Source of the DNA: a candidate division TA06 bacterium ADurb.Bin131
GTDB lineage: Bacteria > Ratteibacteria > UBA8468 > B48-G9 > DTJG01
Direction of reading: 5' to 3'
DNA: 44,730 nucleotides
NCBI GenBank assembly: GCA_002070645.1
Contig: MWDQ01000024.1
Coordinates: 1 to 44,730, forward strand
Shown here: piece by piece, positions 1 through 9,162 of the stretch
Numbering within the stretch: the stretch's first letter is position 1
Layout of the letters: the number at the start of each line of letters is the position of its first letter
Made by a program: the position numbers and the translations under genes
Notes under the pieces: model-generated
The model's database searches: none
Seen by the model: only the letters and a program-made list of their open reading frames with translations
Told to the model about the DNA's origin: nothing

Positions 1-193
1 TGTCTGTTGAATCTGCTTCAATTTTCTGAATACTCCAGTAGTTTGGCTGGGAAGGAAAATATCCATAGTCAGTAATCTTCCAACCCTTTATAAGTTTGAA
101 TGATTCAGCCTCAATTGGAAGTTCATACGCAAAAGATTTATTGACAAAAATAGTCATAGCCATGGCCAAAAATACATAAAAGAATTTTTTCAT
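1..193 (-). CDS. Secreted protein, 5' part only (gene runs off the left edge)
   Basis: Reading the minus strand from an ATG at 193 gives 64 open codons to the window edge. The protein starts with MKKFF, then a hydrophobic stretch, and an SFA-YE signal peptidase I site at about residues 21-24, so export is likely. After the signal comes an ELPIEAESF segment and a Trp/Tyr-rich stretch. A GGGGG Shine-Dalgarno lies about 5 bases upstream of the ATG. The start of the mature part (IEAE...) resembles secreted sugar-acting proteins of PVC-type bacteria, but too little is present to name a family. It is divergent from the LacI-type gene, so it may be a target of that regulator (inference). Confidence 0.6.
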   Translation of the reverse strand, partial: MKKFFYVFLAMAMTIFVNKSFAYELPIEAESFKLIKGWKITDYGYFPSQPNYWSIQKIEADSTD

Positions 194-296
194 GCATCCC
201 CCTTTTTTGTTAAAATTTCAGTGATATTTTCCATTTATGCATTCTTTTGTCAACCTTGTTTACTATTTCGCAAAATTATTTGGCAATAACATCCTC

Positions 297-326
297 TTGA
301 CAAAATTTTTAATTATATGTTATAGT
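297..326 (+). promoter_or_regulatory. Sigma70-type promoter of the LacI-family gene
   Basis: The -35 is a perfect TTGACA at 297-302. The -10 is TATAGT at 321-326 (5 of 6), with an 18-base spacer. The expected transcription start is at about 333, which is also the A of the in-frame ATG chosen for the regulator, so the mRNA could be leaderless. The longer open frame from 237 would run through this promoter and is therefore unlikely to be the true protein start. Confidence 0.6.
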
Positions 327-332
327 GCTTCT

Positions 333-1445
333 ATGATAAAACCTTATACGAAAAACGGTTTATCAAAAAATGGTGGTTTGTTCCCAACTATTAAAGATAT
401 CGCGGTGAAGGCACATGTGTCCATAGGCACAGTATCCTGTGTATTGAATAACAAGGTTGGTAGCATACGGATTAGTGAGAAAACACGTAAACGCGTACTT
501 CGCATTGCAGAGGAACTTAATTACAGACCTAATGTTCTTGCCCAATCTCTAAGAACTCAAAAAAGCCATACAATAGGTGTGTATCTTAGGTATATGGTCG
601 ACGTTCATACAGCAACTATACTTCATCATATGATTGTTGAGGCAAGTTCACGCAACTACCGCCTGGTGCTGTCTGTACTTGAAGAAAAAATAAATCAGCC
701 TGAGGTCTTAAGACAGGTGTTTTTCAAAGGAAGTGTTGATGGCTTAATCATCATAGAACTGGAGGATATAGTAACTGATACCGTCGTAGGTACCCTGCTC
801 AAGGATGGTTTGAAAGTAGCGCTTATTGACCGACATATTCAAGGATTACCAGTTATATCTGTTCTTTCGGACAATGAACAGGGTGGTTTTTTGGTTACAG
901 AATATCTGCTTAGATTAGGACATAGGAGAATCGGATTTCTCTCAGGGCAGCGAGGAAATGTATATAAACAAAGATTAAGTGGCGCAACCCGGGCTTTTCA
1001 CGAAAAGGGAATGGAGATGGATAATAGATTGGTTGTGCAAGTAGATAATACCAATCCTTTTCATCTCTCTCGTGCCGGATATAAGGGAGGAATTGAAATG
1101 CTCAAGTTAAAACCACGACCCACAGCAGTTGCGGTCTTTGGTGATGTTTTTGCCCTCGGAGCCATGAGAGCGTTTCAAGAAGCAGGGTTAAAAATACCCG
1201 ATGATCTTGTGCTCACAGGTTTTGACAATACCCTTAGCCTGACAGAATATACCTGTCCACCACTGACTACAGTCCAGCAAAACACCACAGGAATGGGACG
1301 GTCGAGTATCCGTCTCTTGCTCGATAGTATTGAAGGCAAAATACACGTTCCTGATGAAGGGCAGGCAACTTTCTTTAAGCCAAGACTTATCGTGCGCGAA
1401 TCAAGCGGTGATAGCAAACATTTGAGAAAACAAGAAAATGAATAA
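333..1445 (+). CDS. LacI-family transcriptional regulator
   Basis: A DNA-binding repressor with an N-terminal LacI helix-turn-helix (TIKDIAVKAHVSIGTVS, followed by the hinge helix NYRPNVLAQSL) and a periplasmic-binding-protein-like effector domain for a sugar ligand. The C-terminal core has the usual GFDNT segment and PPLTTV motif. The frame is open from 237, but that start lies upstream of a good promoter. The ATG at 333 gives 370 aa; the helix-turn-helix then begins about 20 residues in. Family knowledge: these regulators act on nearby sugar-use genes. Here the divergent secreted-protein gene and the downstream prepilin/carbohydrate-binding/glycosidase-like genes are plausible targets (inference). 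The ligand cannot be read from sequence. Confidence 0.9.
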   Translation: MIKPYTKNGLSKNGGLFPTIKDIAVKAHVSIGTVSCVLNNKVGSIRISEKTRKRVLRIAEELNYRPNVLAQSLRTQKSHTIGVYLRYMVDVHTATILHHMIVEASSRNYRLVLSVLEEKINQPEVLRQVFFKGSVDGLIIIELEDIVTDTVVGTLLKDGLKVALIDRHIQGLPVISVLSDNEQGGFLVTEYLLRLGHRRIGFLSGQRGNVYKQRLSGATRAFHEKGMEMDNRLVVQVDNTNPFHLSRAGYKGGIEMLKLKPRPTAVAVFGDVFALGAMRAFQEAGLKIPDDLVLTGFDNTLSLTEYTCPPLTTVQQNTTGMGRSSIRLLLDSIEGKIHVPDEGQATFFKPRLIVRESSGDSKHLRKQENE

Positions 1446-1566
1446 TAGAAATTCAGGAGAAATAGCAGGGTGGATATATCCTGTGGAAGGGAATTCCAGA
1501 CCTGTTTATATAGAGATGAATCATATCGCTCTTTTTACTTTCTGGGATAATCCTGAAAGGGAGTGA
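1438..1566 (+). CDS. Possible 42-aa small protein, start overlapping the lacI stop
   Basis: An ATG at 1438 overlaps the end of the LacI-family gene and opens a 42-codon frame ending in TGA at 1564-1566. The product begins [18 protein letters not shown] and ends [10 protein letters not shown]. It is rich in Trp, Tyr and charged residues, unlike random AT-rich sequence. No clear Shine-Dalgarno is seen, so translation would depend on coupling to the upstream gene. It ends 25 bases before the prepilin-like gene. I do not recognise the family, and it may be a chance frame. Confidence 0.35.
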   Translation: MNNRNSGEIAGWIYPVEGNSRPVYIEMNHIALFTFWDNPERE

Positions 1567-1591
1567 TAGGAACACAAAAGGGGATAAAACA

Positions 1592-2278
1592 ATGAAAATA
1601 AAAAAAATAATTGGTAAATCCTCTGCCTTCACATTAATAGAGTTATTAGTTGTGATAGCAATCATAGCAATTCTTGCAGCAATGCTATTACCTACATTAA
1701 GCAAAGCAAGGGAAAAAGCAAGGCAGGTGGTGTGTATGAATAACTTAAAACAACTTGGTACGGCTTTTATGTTTTATTTTCAGGATTGGAATGAGTATTT
1801 TCCTATGACTTGGGATGGAAATCTTTATTGGCATTTACAAATTGGACCATATATCAGCAGAATTACTGGAACAGGGTGGGAGGAATATCAAAAACGGCCA
1901 ACAGTTTTACTCTGTCCCTCTGACAAGAAGATGCTTGCGAAATTCTCCAATGCTCCAAGAGGGGGGATAAGTTATGGAATGAACTATTATCTTGGAATAA
2001 ACTATAACCCTGATCCTCCTTCTCGTCGGTTTCATAAACTCTCTGAAATAAAAAAGCCTTCGAAATTTGTTCTACTTGGCGAAACTGATTACAATTATAT
2101 TTTGGCCGGATATTCTCAGGCTACGCTTCATTCCTACACCGGTCCCTATCCTTCAGGTTTGCCCTACTATCACGGAGGAGGGAATAATTTTCTATTTTTA
2201 GATGGACATGTTGAGTGGTTAAATTACATAAAAAGTTATTTAGAAGACAAAGAAATGTGGGCCCCTTGGATACCATAA
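1592..2278 (+). CDS. Prepilin-like protein with H-X9-DG C-terminal motif
   Basis: A 228-aa membrane-anchored protein with a type IV pilin/type II secretion N-terminus. A short basic leader is followed by [16 protein letters not shown], the prepilin peptidase and methylation site plus hydrophobic helix (about residues 13-32). The C-terminal half has [15 protein letters not shown], the H-X9-DG signature of a family very expanded in Planctomycetes, Lentisphaerae and related phyla. A GGGG Shine-Dalgarno lies 8 bases upstream of the ATG. No pilus or secretion machinery gene is nearby, so it is unlikely to be a core pilin. Placed between a LacI-type regulator and a secreted carbohydrate-binding protein, it is more likely a surface component of the sugar locus (inference). 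Confidence 0.85.
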   Translation: MKIKKIIGKSSAFTLIELLVVIAIIAILAAMLLPTLSKAREKARQVVCMNNLKQLGTAFMFYFQDWNEYFPMTWDGNLYWHLQIGPYISRITGTGWEEYQKRPTVLLCPSDKKMLAKFSNAPRGGISYGMNYYLGINYNPDPPSRRFHKLSEIKKPSKFVLLGETDYNYILAGYSQATLHSYTGPYPSGLPYYHGGGNNFLFLDGHVEWLNYIKSYLEDKEMWAPWIP

Positions 2279-2293
2279 AAAGGAGGAAAAAAA

Positions 2294-3364
2294 ATGACTA
2301 AAAGGAGCATAATAAGTAGAAAGTTAATTATTTTATTTAGTTGTATAGGAACATTCTTTTTGTTTTTCCTGGCAAGAGAAGGACTGGGAGAAACCCCCAC
2401 TCAAAAAGTAGTATTCCATACTGGGTTTGAAGAACTCAAGGGCTGGAATTGTTGGCCAAAAGGGAAAGAATTTGAGATAGATAAAAATGTTTTCAGAGAA
2501 GGACAGAGTTCTCTCAAGATTTCGGACAAAGATATTGTTGTTTATACTTATATTCAAGTTAAGGAAAACACGAACTATCAGGTTAACTTCTGGTATAGAA
2601 CCAAGGAAGTTACAGGTGAAATTGGTCTCAATCTGAATTTTAACAAAAAGGGCGGCGGTAATGGTAGTGCAGGGTATAAATATATTCCCATTTCTTCTGT
2701 ATCAAACAAAGAATGGGAAAAATTTTCTGTTGAATTTACCACCCCACCAGAAACATTTATGTGCCAGTTCGGTTTTCTTTCAAAAGCATCTGGCACTATT
2801 TGGATTGATGAGTTAACAATATATGAGGGCACAGAGAAAAAACAAGTTTCAGAAATTGAGGATACAAAAAATAAGACAGGGGAAATATCTTCTTACGGAA
2901 ATCTGATTAAAAATTCCGGTTTTGAGATAGATGATAATCATGATGGTTTTCCAGATAACTGGAGTACCTGGATTAAAGATTCGAACGCAAGTTGGTGCAT
3001 AGATAAAGAGGTATCCCATACGGGTAAATCTTCGTTAAAAATTCAAGCAGAGGTACCTGGAAGATATTTTGTCGTTCAAAGAATTACTGGTTTACAACCT
3101 GGAAAAACTTACTTGCTCAAATTCTGGGTAAAAACAGAGAATTTAGAGGGAGATGCTGCGGTTACCTGTGATTATGGCCCGGTAGCAGCTAAACCCAGAC
3201 CATATGTTTCGTTATTAAAGATGCAGGGCAGCAAAGATTGGAAGGAGTTTACCAATTACTCCACTGTTCCTATTGGATCAACTTGGGCTGATATTTGCTT
3301 AATCCATACAAAAGGCACGATCTGGTTTGATGATATAGAATTCAAGATGGTAGATGAAGAATAA
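2294..3364 (+). CDS. Secreted protein with two carbohydrate-binding-like modules
   Basis: A 356-aa protein with a basic N-terminus and a long hydrophobic segment (about residues 11-27) acting as signal peptide or membrane anchor. Two similar jelly-roll modules follow, at about 38-178 and 200-352. Each opens with a 'GFE' strand and has the Trp-containing features of the CBM4/9 group; the second starts NLIKNSGFEIDDN and contains GLQPGKTYLLKFWVKT. No catalytic domain is present. A strong AGGAGG Shine-Dalgarno precedes the ATG. Its stop lies 8 bases beyond the start of the next gene, so the two are co-translated. The likely role is binding polysaccharide at the cell surface for the partner hydrolase (inference). 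Confidence 0.75.
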   Translation: MTKRSIISRKLIILFSCIGTFFLFFLAREGLGETPTQKVVFHTGFEELKGWNCWPKGKEFEIDKNVFREGQSSLKISDKDIVVYTYIQVKENTNYQVNFWYRTKEVTGEIGLNLNFNKKGGGNGSAGYKYIPISSVSNKEWEKFSVEFTTPPETFMCQFGFLSKASGTIWIDELTIYEGTEKKQVSEIEDTKNKTGEISSYGNLIKNSGFEIDDNHDGFPDNWSTWIKDSNASWCIDKEVSHTGKSSLKIQAEVPGRYFVVQRITGLQPGKTYLLKFWVKTENLEGDAAVTCDYGPVAAKPRPYVSLLKMQGSKDWKEFTNYSTVPIGSTWADICLIHTKGTIWFDDIEFKMVDEE

Positions 3365-6008
3365 AATGAAAATATTGAAATTGTTAGTGCTTTCTCTTAT
3401 GTTTAGCTTTATATCTTTGTTGGGAGAAAATGGAACAGCAGAAGTTATCTTAGAAAATCCCTTCTTAAAAATAATGGTAACTGAACAGGGTGGGAAAATT
3501 TCATCCTTTTACGATAAAACGAAGGGAAAAGAGTTAGTCAGGATAGGAAACTCCCAATGGGATGGTTTTTGTAAAGACAGAATTAAAGAGTATAACGGGG
3601 AAATCATCAAAGAAAACTATTCTCTTGAAAAGAAAGAAACTGACAATCAAATAATAGTTAAAGCAAGGTTTTCTGCTTCTTCAGGAAAATTAAAAGATTT
3701 GCAAATAGAAAAAACCTATACCTTGCCTAAGGACAAGAGGTTTTTAAGAATAGATTATTCTATTAAATCCAGTATAAAAAGAGAACCAATTTCACTCTGG
3801 GTTCATAATTTTTTGCCCTTTGGCATCACAAATCTTAAGGGTTACTTTTTTCAAAAAGAGGGGAAAATAGGAATAAGCAAGAAAGGCGGTGATGTGTACA
3901 TCTTCGAACCTGGTAATTCTTGGTTTGGAGTAATTGATAAAGAAGGAGAAGGAATAATAGCAATATTAGAAAAGGAAAAGATAAGTTATTATTATTACTG
4001 GTTAGCAGGAAATGATGCCACTTTTGAATGGGTTTATAACCCTATAGATTTCGACCACAATAAAAATTGGCAAACTACTTACTTCCTTTCTCCTATTGAT
4101 ACAAAAATAGGTGAAGTAAACAATGACCTGCCTGATTTGAAAGAGGTGTACCATGCACTTGCTTCCATTGAAAAAGAAGGGGGTTCTTTAAAAATTACAA
4201 AGGGTCCACAATCTTTTATAAAACCCTTGATTACTACTACTCCTACTTTGCCGCCGGGTCGTTCCGGATTTCTATTTACTGATAACATACAACATATTGC
4301 CTATGTCAGTTCAGATATGCCCACGATGATTTCATTTAAATGTATTAACCCTGAGCATAAACCATATCTTTTTTTAGAAATCCCGGAGGAAATTAAACTT
4401 CTTTCAGGAATGAGGAATATTAGTTTCTTAAATGTGGAAAAAACTGAGAGACAAGGTAGGTCCTATAATAGGTATAAAATCCTGGTGGGAGATCCTGCTG
4501 GTTGGATAAGACTTTTCTGGTCCACTACTTTAAATCCTGGAGAAAAGTTCAAGGGCTATTATTGGGCAGAATGGGACAAAGGAAGGCAGAAAGAGCAAGA
4601 GCTTCCCATAGAAACCATCAATATTAAAAAAATAAGACCTCCTAAGAAACTTTTTATCTATCTGTCTATTCCTTCTGATTTGGCGGCTGAGTGGCCCGAC
4701 TATAATGATTTCTGTAGTTTAGGTTTTAATACCCTTGACTTCTGGCCATACACCAGAAACGGTTCTCTCTGGGGAATGAGTCTCTTGGAAACCATTTTGA
4801 CAAAAACAAAAGACAAAAACATTACCTTGGCCGCCTGGCCCGGTGAATGGTGGTGGCCCGAGGCACAGAAAAATGACCCAGATGCACAGGCAGTATTAAT
4901 CACAGGAGAAAAAACTCAAATTCTTTGTCCTTCTTATCGAGGATCACATTTTAAAGAATTGGTTGAACATGGAAAATTTTTGATCGATAAGAAAATTATG
5001 TTGCATGTATTTGATCCAGAAATATACAGAGATGCTGAGAAAATATGTTTCTGTTCTCGTTGCAAAAACGGGTTTAAGGAATTTTTAAAGAAGAATTATC
5101 CTAAAATATCCTATATTGATCCAATGGTGTTTGAAAAAAAATCAGATATTTACCCTGATCTTCACACCTCTTGGTTAGATTATAAAAGTAGCCTCTACGC
5201 CGGTATCTTCGCTGAATATCGTGAGGAGATTGAGAAACACATAAAAACAACTAATATCAATCAACCATTTTTGATGGAAGTTTATTCAACATATCACAAA
5301 GATATACCTTCGTTCTACGGATATAAGGATTATCGCCAATCGCCTATTTACATAAAAACCATGGAGGATCCTGTGAAATTAGGTCGATATTTTGAGTATA
5401 TCGCACCCATGATTTATATTGACATCTATGCTAATTTTGGTGACTATGATATGCTACTGCCTTGGAAAGATATCAGTTCTTTGCATGCCAACGTCGGTGA
5501 AAAAGTAAAAATTGTTCCAATTTTGAGTGCAGGCTTCCCGTTTTGTGCTTATGACTCTGACATTTCTGCGGAAATGATAAAGTGGCAAATTTTAGAAACT
5601 GTAGCAAGTGGTGCAAAAGGATTCGGCTTTTGGGGTTGTTGTCCAATAGATGCATTGGATATGAAATATATTGCAGAATCTATAGAAATATTGTTGCCGG
5701 TTGAAGATATCATCTTTGAAGGAACACCAATTTCAGAAGTAAAACTAACTGACATTAACGGAAATACTTTCGTTAAAGGAGTAGAGTCCGGTAAAGGCGC
5801 AGTGATTTTGATCTCTGAATATTCTTTCCAGCCCAAGGAGGCCAAGATAAAGTACAATGTAAAAGAGGATGTAAAGGTAATAGATTTATCGACCTTCAAA
5901 CAGGTTGGGGAATTAACTCCTTTAGAACCTGTTTTTACTGTAACTCTTGATAAAGAAAGAGCAAAACTATTTTTCATTGGAAAAACACTGGGTAGTCCTA
6001 AAAAGTAG
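3354..6008 (+). CDS. Large secreted glycosidase-like protein
   Basis: An 884-aa protein starting inside the end of the preceding gene. An N-terminal signal peptide (about residues 5-29) is followed by a beta-sandwich of the mutarotase-like type (about 30-260), an intermediate beta region, and a TIM-barrel-like part (about 430-780) with DFWPYTRN, AAWPGEWWWPE and HVFDPEIYRDAEK. A Cys cluster CFCSRC near 565-570 could bind metal. A small beta domain closes the protein. Acidic residues at strand ends fit a retaining glycoside hydrolase of the GH42/GH-A type, but I cannot assign a family or substrate. An ATG at residue 5 (3366) is an alternative start. It is co-expressed with the carbohydrate-binding protein. 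Confidence 0.65.
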   Translation: MKNKMKILKLLVLSLMFSFISLLGENGTAEVILENPFLKIMVTEQGGKISSFYDKTKGKELVRIGNSQWDGFCKDRIKEYNGEIIKENYSLEKKETDNQIIVKARFSASSGKLKDLQIEKTYTLPKDKRFLRIDYSIKSSIKREPISLWVHNFLPFGITNLKGYFFQKEGKIGISKKGGDVYIFEPGNSWFGVIDKEGEGIIAILEKEKISYYYYWLAGNDATFEWVYNPIDFDHNKNWQTTYFLSPIDTKIGEVNNDLPDLKEVYHALASIEKEGGSLKITKGPQSFIKPLITTTPTLPPGRSGFLFTDNIQHIAYVSSDMPTMISFKCINPEHKPYLFLEIPEEIKLLSGMRNISFLNVEKTERQGRSYNRYKILVGDPAGWIRLFWSTTLNPGEKFKGYYWAEWDKGRQKEQELPIETINIKKIRPPKKLFIYLSIPSDLAAEWPDYNDFCSLGFNTLDFWPYTRNGSLWGMSLLETILTKTKDKNITLAAWPGEWWWPEAQKNDPDAQAVLITGEKTQILCPSYRGSHFKELVEHGKFLIDKKIMLHVFDPEIYRDAEKICFCSRCKNGFKEFLKKNYPKISYIDPMVFEKKSDIYPDLHTSWLDYKSSLYAGIFAEYREEIEKHIKTTNINQPFLMEVYSTYHKDIPSFYGYKDYRQSPIYIKTMEDPVKLGRYFEYIAPMIYIDIYANFGDYDMLLPWKDISSLHANVGEKVKIVPILSAGFPFCAYDSDISAEMIKWQILETVASGAKGFGFWGCCPIDALDMKYIAESIEILLPVEDIIFEGTPISEVKLTDINGNTFVKGVESGKGAVILISEYSFQPKEAKIKYNVKEDVKVIDLSTFKQVGELTPLEPVFTVTLDKERAKLFFIGKTLGSPKK

Positions 6009-6015
6009 AACTATT

Positions 6016-6036
6016 AAAATATTATTGCAATATTTT
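6016..6036 (+). other. AT-only hairpin after the glycosidase-like gene
   Basis: AAAATATT, loop ATTGC, AATATTTT forms a perfect 8-bp stem 7 bases after the stop codon. It lacks GC pairs and a following T-run, so it is at best a weak terminator or mRNA-stabilising stem. Confidence 0.3.
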
Positions 6037-6151
6037 GGTCTCAATACCAGTTAATAATGGGCGCCGTGGTTTTTCTTTACCATTTGTGATAACCTTTATC
6101 CGTACCTTTCTTTCATAACTCACGTGCATCTTCGTTTAACCTGCGGACCAT

Positions 6152-7675
6152 TAACCCAAGTTCCGCACTTTTCATGCTTAAAGGTGCGTAAACATTGAGA
6201 TTCTTCAAAAAATTCTACACTATTTTTCTATTGTTAGTGTCCATTGTTTTTTGGGTTTTATAATTTCTTTTGGTATATTCAATAACGAGTAAATTTTGAT
6301 ATGTTCTGGTTCAAGACGTGTGGCTTTACGAATCTTCAGTGTTATGCCTTTATCTGTAGGTAATACCACTGTCCCTATCTGATGGGTCCTCAGTTTTTCT
6401 CTTACTGTTTCCCAGCGAATATACTAACCATGATCCCTTAATGTTTTTTCTATTGCCACCAGTAAATGATACGCCAGAATACAAAGAAAAATATGTGTCT
6501 CCACTCTGTGTTGCAATTGGTGGAATATCGGCCTCTCTGCCAATGGACTTTTCATCGCACGAAAACCAGATTCTGCCCTGGTCGGCATCATATATGTTCT
6601 CCATATTTCTTCAGCATCCATATCACTTCGGTCGGTCTTAAGAATATAACAACCATCAATATCTTCGGCTCGCTTCTTTTTATCCCCCACTAAACTACAA
6701 ACAATGGTTTTGCTATCCGACAAATATTCCAACCTGTAATGCCTCGCAACTCGACTGTAACGCTCCTTCAACCTCCCAATCGCTTGCTGAATCTCTCCCT
6801 CTCCCTTTATCCTTCCACCCCTTATTCGCTTCCTCAACTTCTCTACTTCTTTTAACAACATCCCTTCAAAACGCTCCCTAATAGCCCTGTCTTTCTGACA
6901 ACGTGCATCACTTGTCTGATTCTCCTCTAACTTTACCCGCTTGTCCAGAATATCCAGCATATATGAAAATGATTTCACATCACTCTGGTTCCTCTTGAAT
7001 ATTCCATGGGCTATAGGAAATCCTTCTTCTCCTATCACAAGCCCCACTACTACCTGCTTGCAATCAGACCTCCCATCACGAGAATATCCCTTCTGTGCCT
7101 TTTCATTACACTTCGCATTCCCTTCAAAATATGTAGAAGTCAGATTATAAAACAAAACTGTCTTGTTTAAGTTAAAAAGACATCGCTCCTGTTTCGTCAA
7201 TAACCCTTCTATCTTTTCTCTGTTTGGATGTAATCTGTCTAACATACGATATAACCGATCTTCCGCAATCCCCTTACACAACATCTTAAGTATGTCTTCT
7301 ATCGCAACTCTCAGAAACCAATCAGCCATCGCCCTCTCTGACCCAGAAGCAATTAACCGATTAAGCACCATCCCACAAATAAGTATCTCCCTATTTCGAT
7401 TAAATCCACATCCCTTTAAGATCTTCCCTATCCCTAATCGCTGCCACATTTCATACCCTACATATACACACCTCACTTCCTTTACTTCCTCCATCTCTAT
7501 CTTGCTCGTCCTTACAGATACTACCTCATCCCATTCTTTATAGACCATGTCTTCCTGATATATTTTAATAATCCTTATCCCAGAATCATCATAACTCCTT
7601 CATCTTCAACAACCTATGAGAATCTCTATATCTAAATCTTACCTTCACTTACTAAAAACCGCGGAACTTGGGTTA
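6152..7675 (-). mobile_element. Inactive insertion sequence, IS1634-type
   Basis: Perfect 15-bp inverted ends, TAACCCAAGTTCCGC at 6152-6166 and its complement at 7661-7675, enclose a single minus-strand transposase frame, for a length of 1524 bp. Size, one long DDE-type transposase and family-typical C-terminus fit the IS1634 group of IS4-type elements. No clear target-site duplication is visible at the edges, which suggests an old insertion or a later rearrangement. It separates the secreted glycosidase locus from the endonuclease V operon. Confidence 0.8.
6220..7548 (-). pseudogene. IS1634-type transposase, interrupted by an in-frame stop
   Basis: The frame from 7548 encodes 374 aa and ends at a TAG at 6424-6426. 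The same frame then stays open for another 67 codons (YIRWETVREKLRTHQIG ... WTLTIEK) to a TAG at 6220-6222. These codons match the usual C-terminal tail of the family, so the first TAG is a nonsense mutation. UAG is used as a normal stop elsewhere in the window. The family's first catalytic Asp in a YDLTSTYFEG-type motif is Asn135 here (YNLTSTYFEG). The stretch near the end with GFRAMKSPLAERPIFHQ carries the third acidic region in altered context. Two independent lesions indicate a dead copy, although the protein could still bind inverted ends. Confidence 0.8.
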
Positions 7676-7789
7676 GGAGAAAAATGAAAGATAGAATATG
7701 GAATAAAAGGAGATATTGTAGAGTGATTACTATTTATTAACCTTTGATTTTTCTCAAATTTGTAATAAAATTCTTAATGGAAATCAATC

Positions 7790-8470
7790 ATGCAGATTAA
7801 AAAAGCAATAAAATACCAGGAAGAATTAAGAAATAGAGTCAGAATTGAGCATATTGAAAAGAAAATAAGAATCATTGCTGGTGGAGATGTTGCATATAAT
7901 GGAAATATTGCAGTTGCCGGGATTGTTGCTGTAAGTATTCCTGAACTTAAGGTTGTGGAAAAAACATTTTCTGTTTCTGAAATTGTTTTTCCTTATATCA
8001 GTGGATTCCTTGCATTTAGAGAGGCCCCTGTATTACTTAAAGCAATAAAAAAATTGAAATATTCTGTTGATGTTTTTATTTTTGATGGACAGGGAATCGC
8101 ACATCCGAGAAGAATTGGTCTTGCCTCACATATAGGAGTATTAATTAAAAAACCAAGTATTGGCTGCGCAAAATCAGTGCTTACAGGAAATTTTTCTTTG
8201 CCAGGAATAGAAAAATCCAGTTATACATTTCTTTATGATGAAGACAATATCATAGGTGCAGTAGTAAGAACAAAAACAGGTACAAGGCCGGTTGTGGTTT
8301 CAGTCGGTCATAAAATTACTCTCATTGAAGCTATAGAGATTGTTTTGCAATGTTGTAGTGAATACAGAATACCAGAACCAGTTCGGCTTGCTCATATTTT
8401 TGCAAATGAGATAATAAGAGATATTGCATATACAAAATCAAATGCTTTAACTGAAAAAGAAAAAGTATAA
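7790..8470 (+). CDS. nfi: Endonuclease V
   Basis: A 226-aa DNA/RNA repair endonuclease that cleaves one base past deoxyinosine. Family residues are in place: Asp33 (GGDVAY), Tyr69 in FPYISG, Glu78 in FREAP, Asp99 in FIFDGQG, His105 in AHPRRIGLASH and Lys128 in GCAKS. Length is normal. No good Shine-Dalgarno is seen before the ATG. It is the first gene of a closely packed plus-strand run; the next gene begins 20 bases after its stop. Upstream, between the IS end at 7675 and this gene, about 110 bases hold no gene. Confidence 0.93.
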   Translation: MQIKKAIKYQEELRNRVRIEHIEKKIRIIAGGDVAYNGNIAVAGIVAVSIPELKVVEKTFSVSEIVFPYISGFLAFREAPVLLKAIKKLKYSVDVFIFDGQGIAHPRRIGLASHIGVLIKKPSIGCAKSVLTGNFSLPGIEKSSYTFLYDEDNIIGAVVRTKTGTRPVVVSVGHKITLIEAIEIVLQCCSEYRIPEPVRLAHIFANEIIRDIAYTKSNALTEKEKV

Positions 8471-8490
8471 AAACAAAAGTGAGGGCTTAA

Positions 8491-9150
8491 ATGGATTTCA
8501 TTAAAAGGATATTGCTAATTCTTATAGCAACTGTTATATCTATATCAGCAGCAGAAAATAAAACTTCAATTCAACTGCCATCTCCTGAAACAAAAGGAAA
8601 GATTTCTGTTGAAGAATCACTCGCAAAAAGAAGAAGTGTGAGAAACTATCAAAATATTCCACTGAGTATAAAAGAACTCAGCCAGATTCTCTGGGCAGCA
8701 CAGGGTATTACCGCGAAATGGGGAGGAAGAACAGCACCATCTGCTGGTGCAACCTATCCACTTGAGATATATGTTGCTGTGGGAAGGGTTGAAAGGATTG
8801 AGCCAGGTCTTTATCACTATATTCCTTCTTCCCACGAACTTGATAGTGTCTTAAAGGGCGATATAAGAGACAAACTTTGTGCTGCCTGCCTCGGTCAACA
8901 AAGCGTAAAAAAAGCACCAGTAATAATAATTATTGCTGCTAATTTTTCCAGGACAGAAAAAAGATACAGAGAAAGGGCAACCCAATATGTTTATATTGAA
9001 GCAGGTCATGCAGGACAAAATATTTATCTGCAGGCAGAATCTCTGGGTCTTGGGACAGTGGCAATAGGTGCTTTTGATGAAAACCAATTAAAAGAACTAT
9101 TAAAAATAAATGAACAGGTAGTGTACATTATGCCTGTTGGAAAAAAATAA
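8491..9150 (+). CDS. SagB/nitroreductase-family oxidoreductase, exported
   Basis: A 219-aa FMN-dependent nitroreductase-fold protein of the SagB/ThcOx type. RRSVRNYQNIPLS, ILWAAQGIT and TAPSAGATYPLEIYV are the flavin-binding and dimer motifs, and the C-terminal LGLGTVAIGAF is the last conserved block. An N-terminal hydrophobic segment (about residues 5-21, ending ISA-AE) looks like a signal peptide, which would place the flavoprotein outside the cytoplasm. No thiazole/oxazole peptide synthesis genes (YcaO, peptide precursor) are nearby, so it is more likely a stand-alone reductase. GAGGG precedes the ATG. Confidence 0.85.
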   Translation: MDFIKRILLILIATVISISAAENKTSIQLPSPETKGKISVEESLAKRRSVRNYQNIPLSIKELSQILWAAQGITAKWGGRTAPSAGATYPLEIYVAVGRVERIEPGLYHYIPSSHELDSVLKGDIRDKLCAACLGQQSVKKAPVIIIIAANFSRTEKRYRERATQYVYIEAGHAGQNIYLQAESLGLGTVAIGAFDENQLKELLKINEQVVYIMPVGKK

Positions 9151-9162
9151 AAAGGAAAAACA

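Noticed and set aside
237..332. N-terminal extension of the LacI-type protein from the ATG at 237
   Set aside because: It would contain the promoter and a hydrophobic stretch unlike any LacI N-terminus; the ATG at 333 is preferred.
6020..6127. Minus-strand frame of 35 codons (MHVSYERKVRIKVITNGK...) left of the IS
   Set aside because: Too short, no ribosome site, and no visible continuation; it may be a remnant but cannot be supported.
6350..6604. 84-codon minus-strand frame beside the transposase end
   Set aside because: It is an out-of-frame shadow; the true C-terminus continues in the transposase frame after the TAG.
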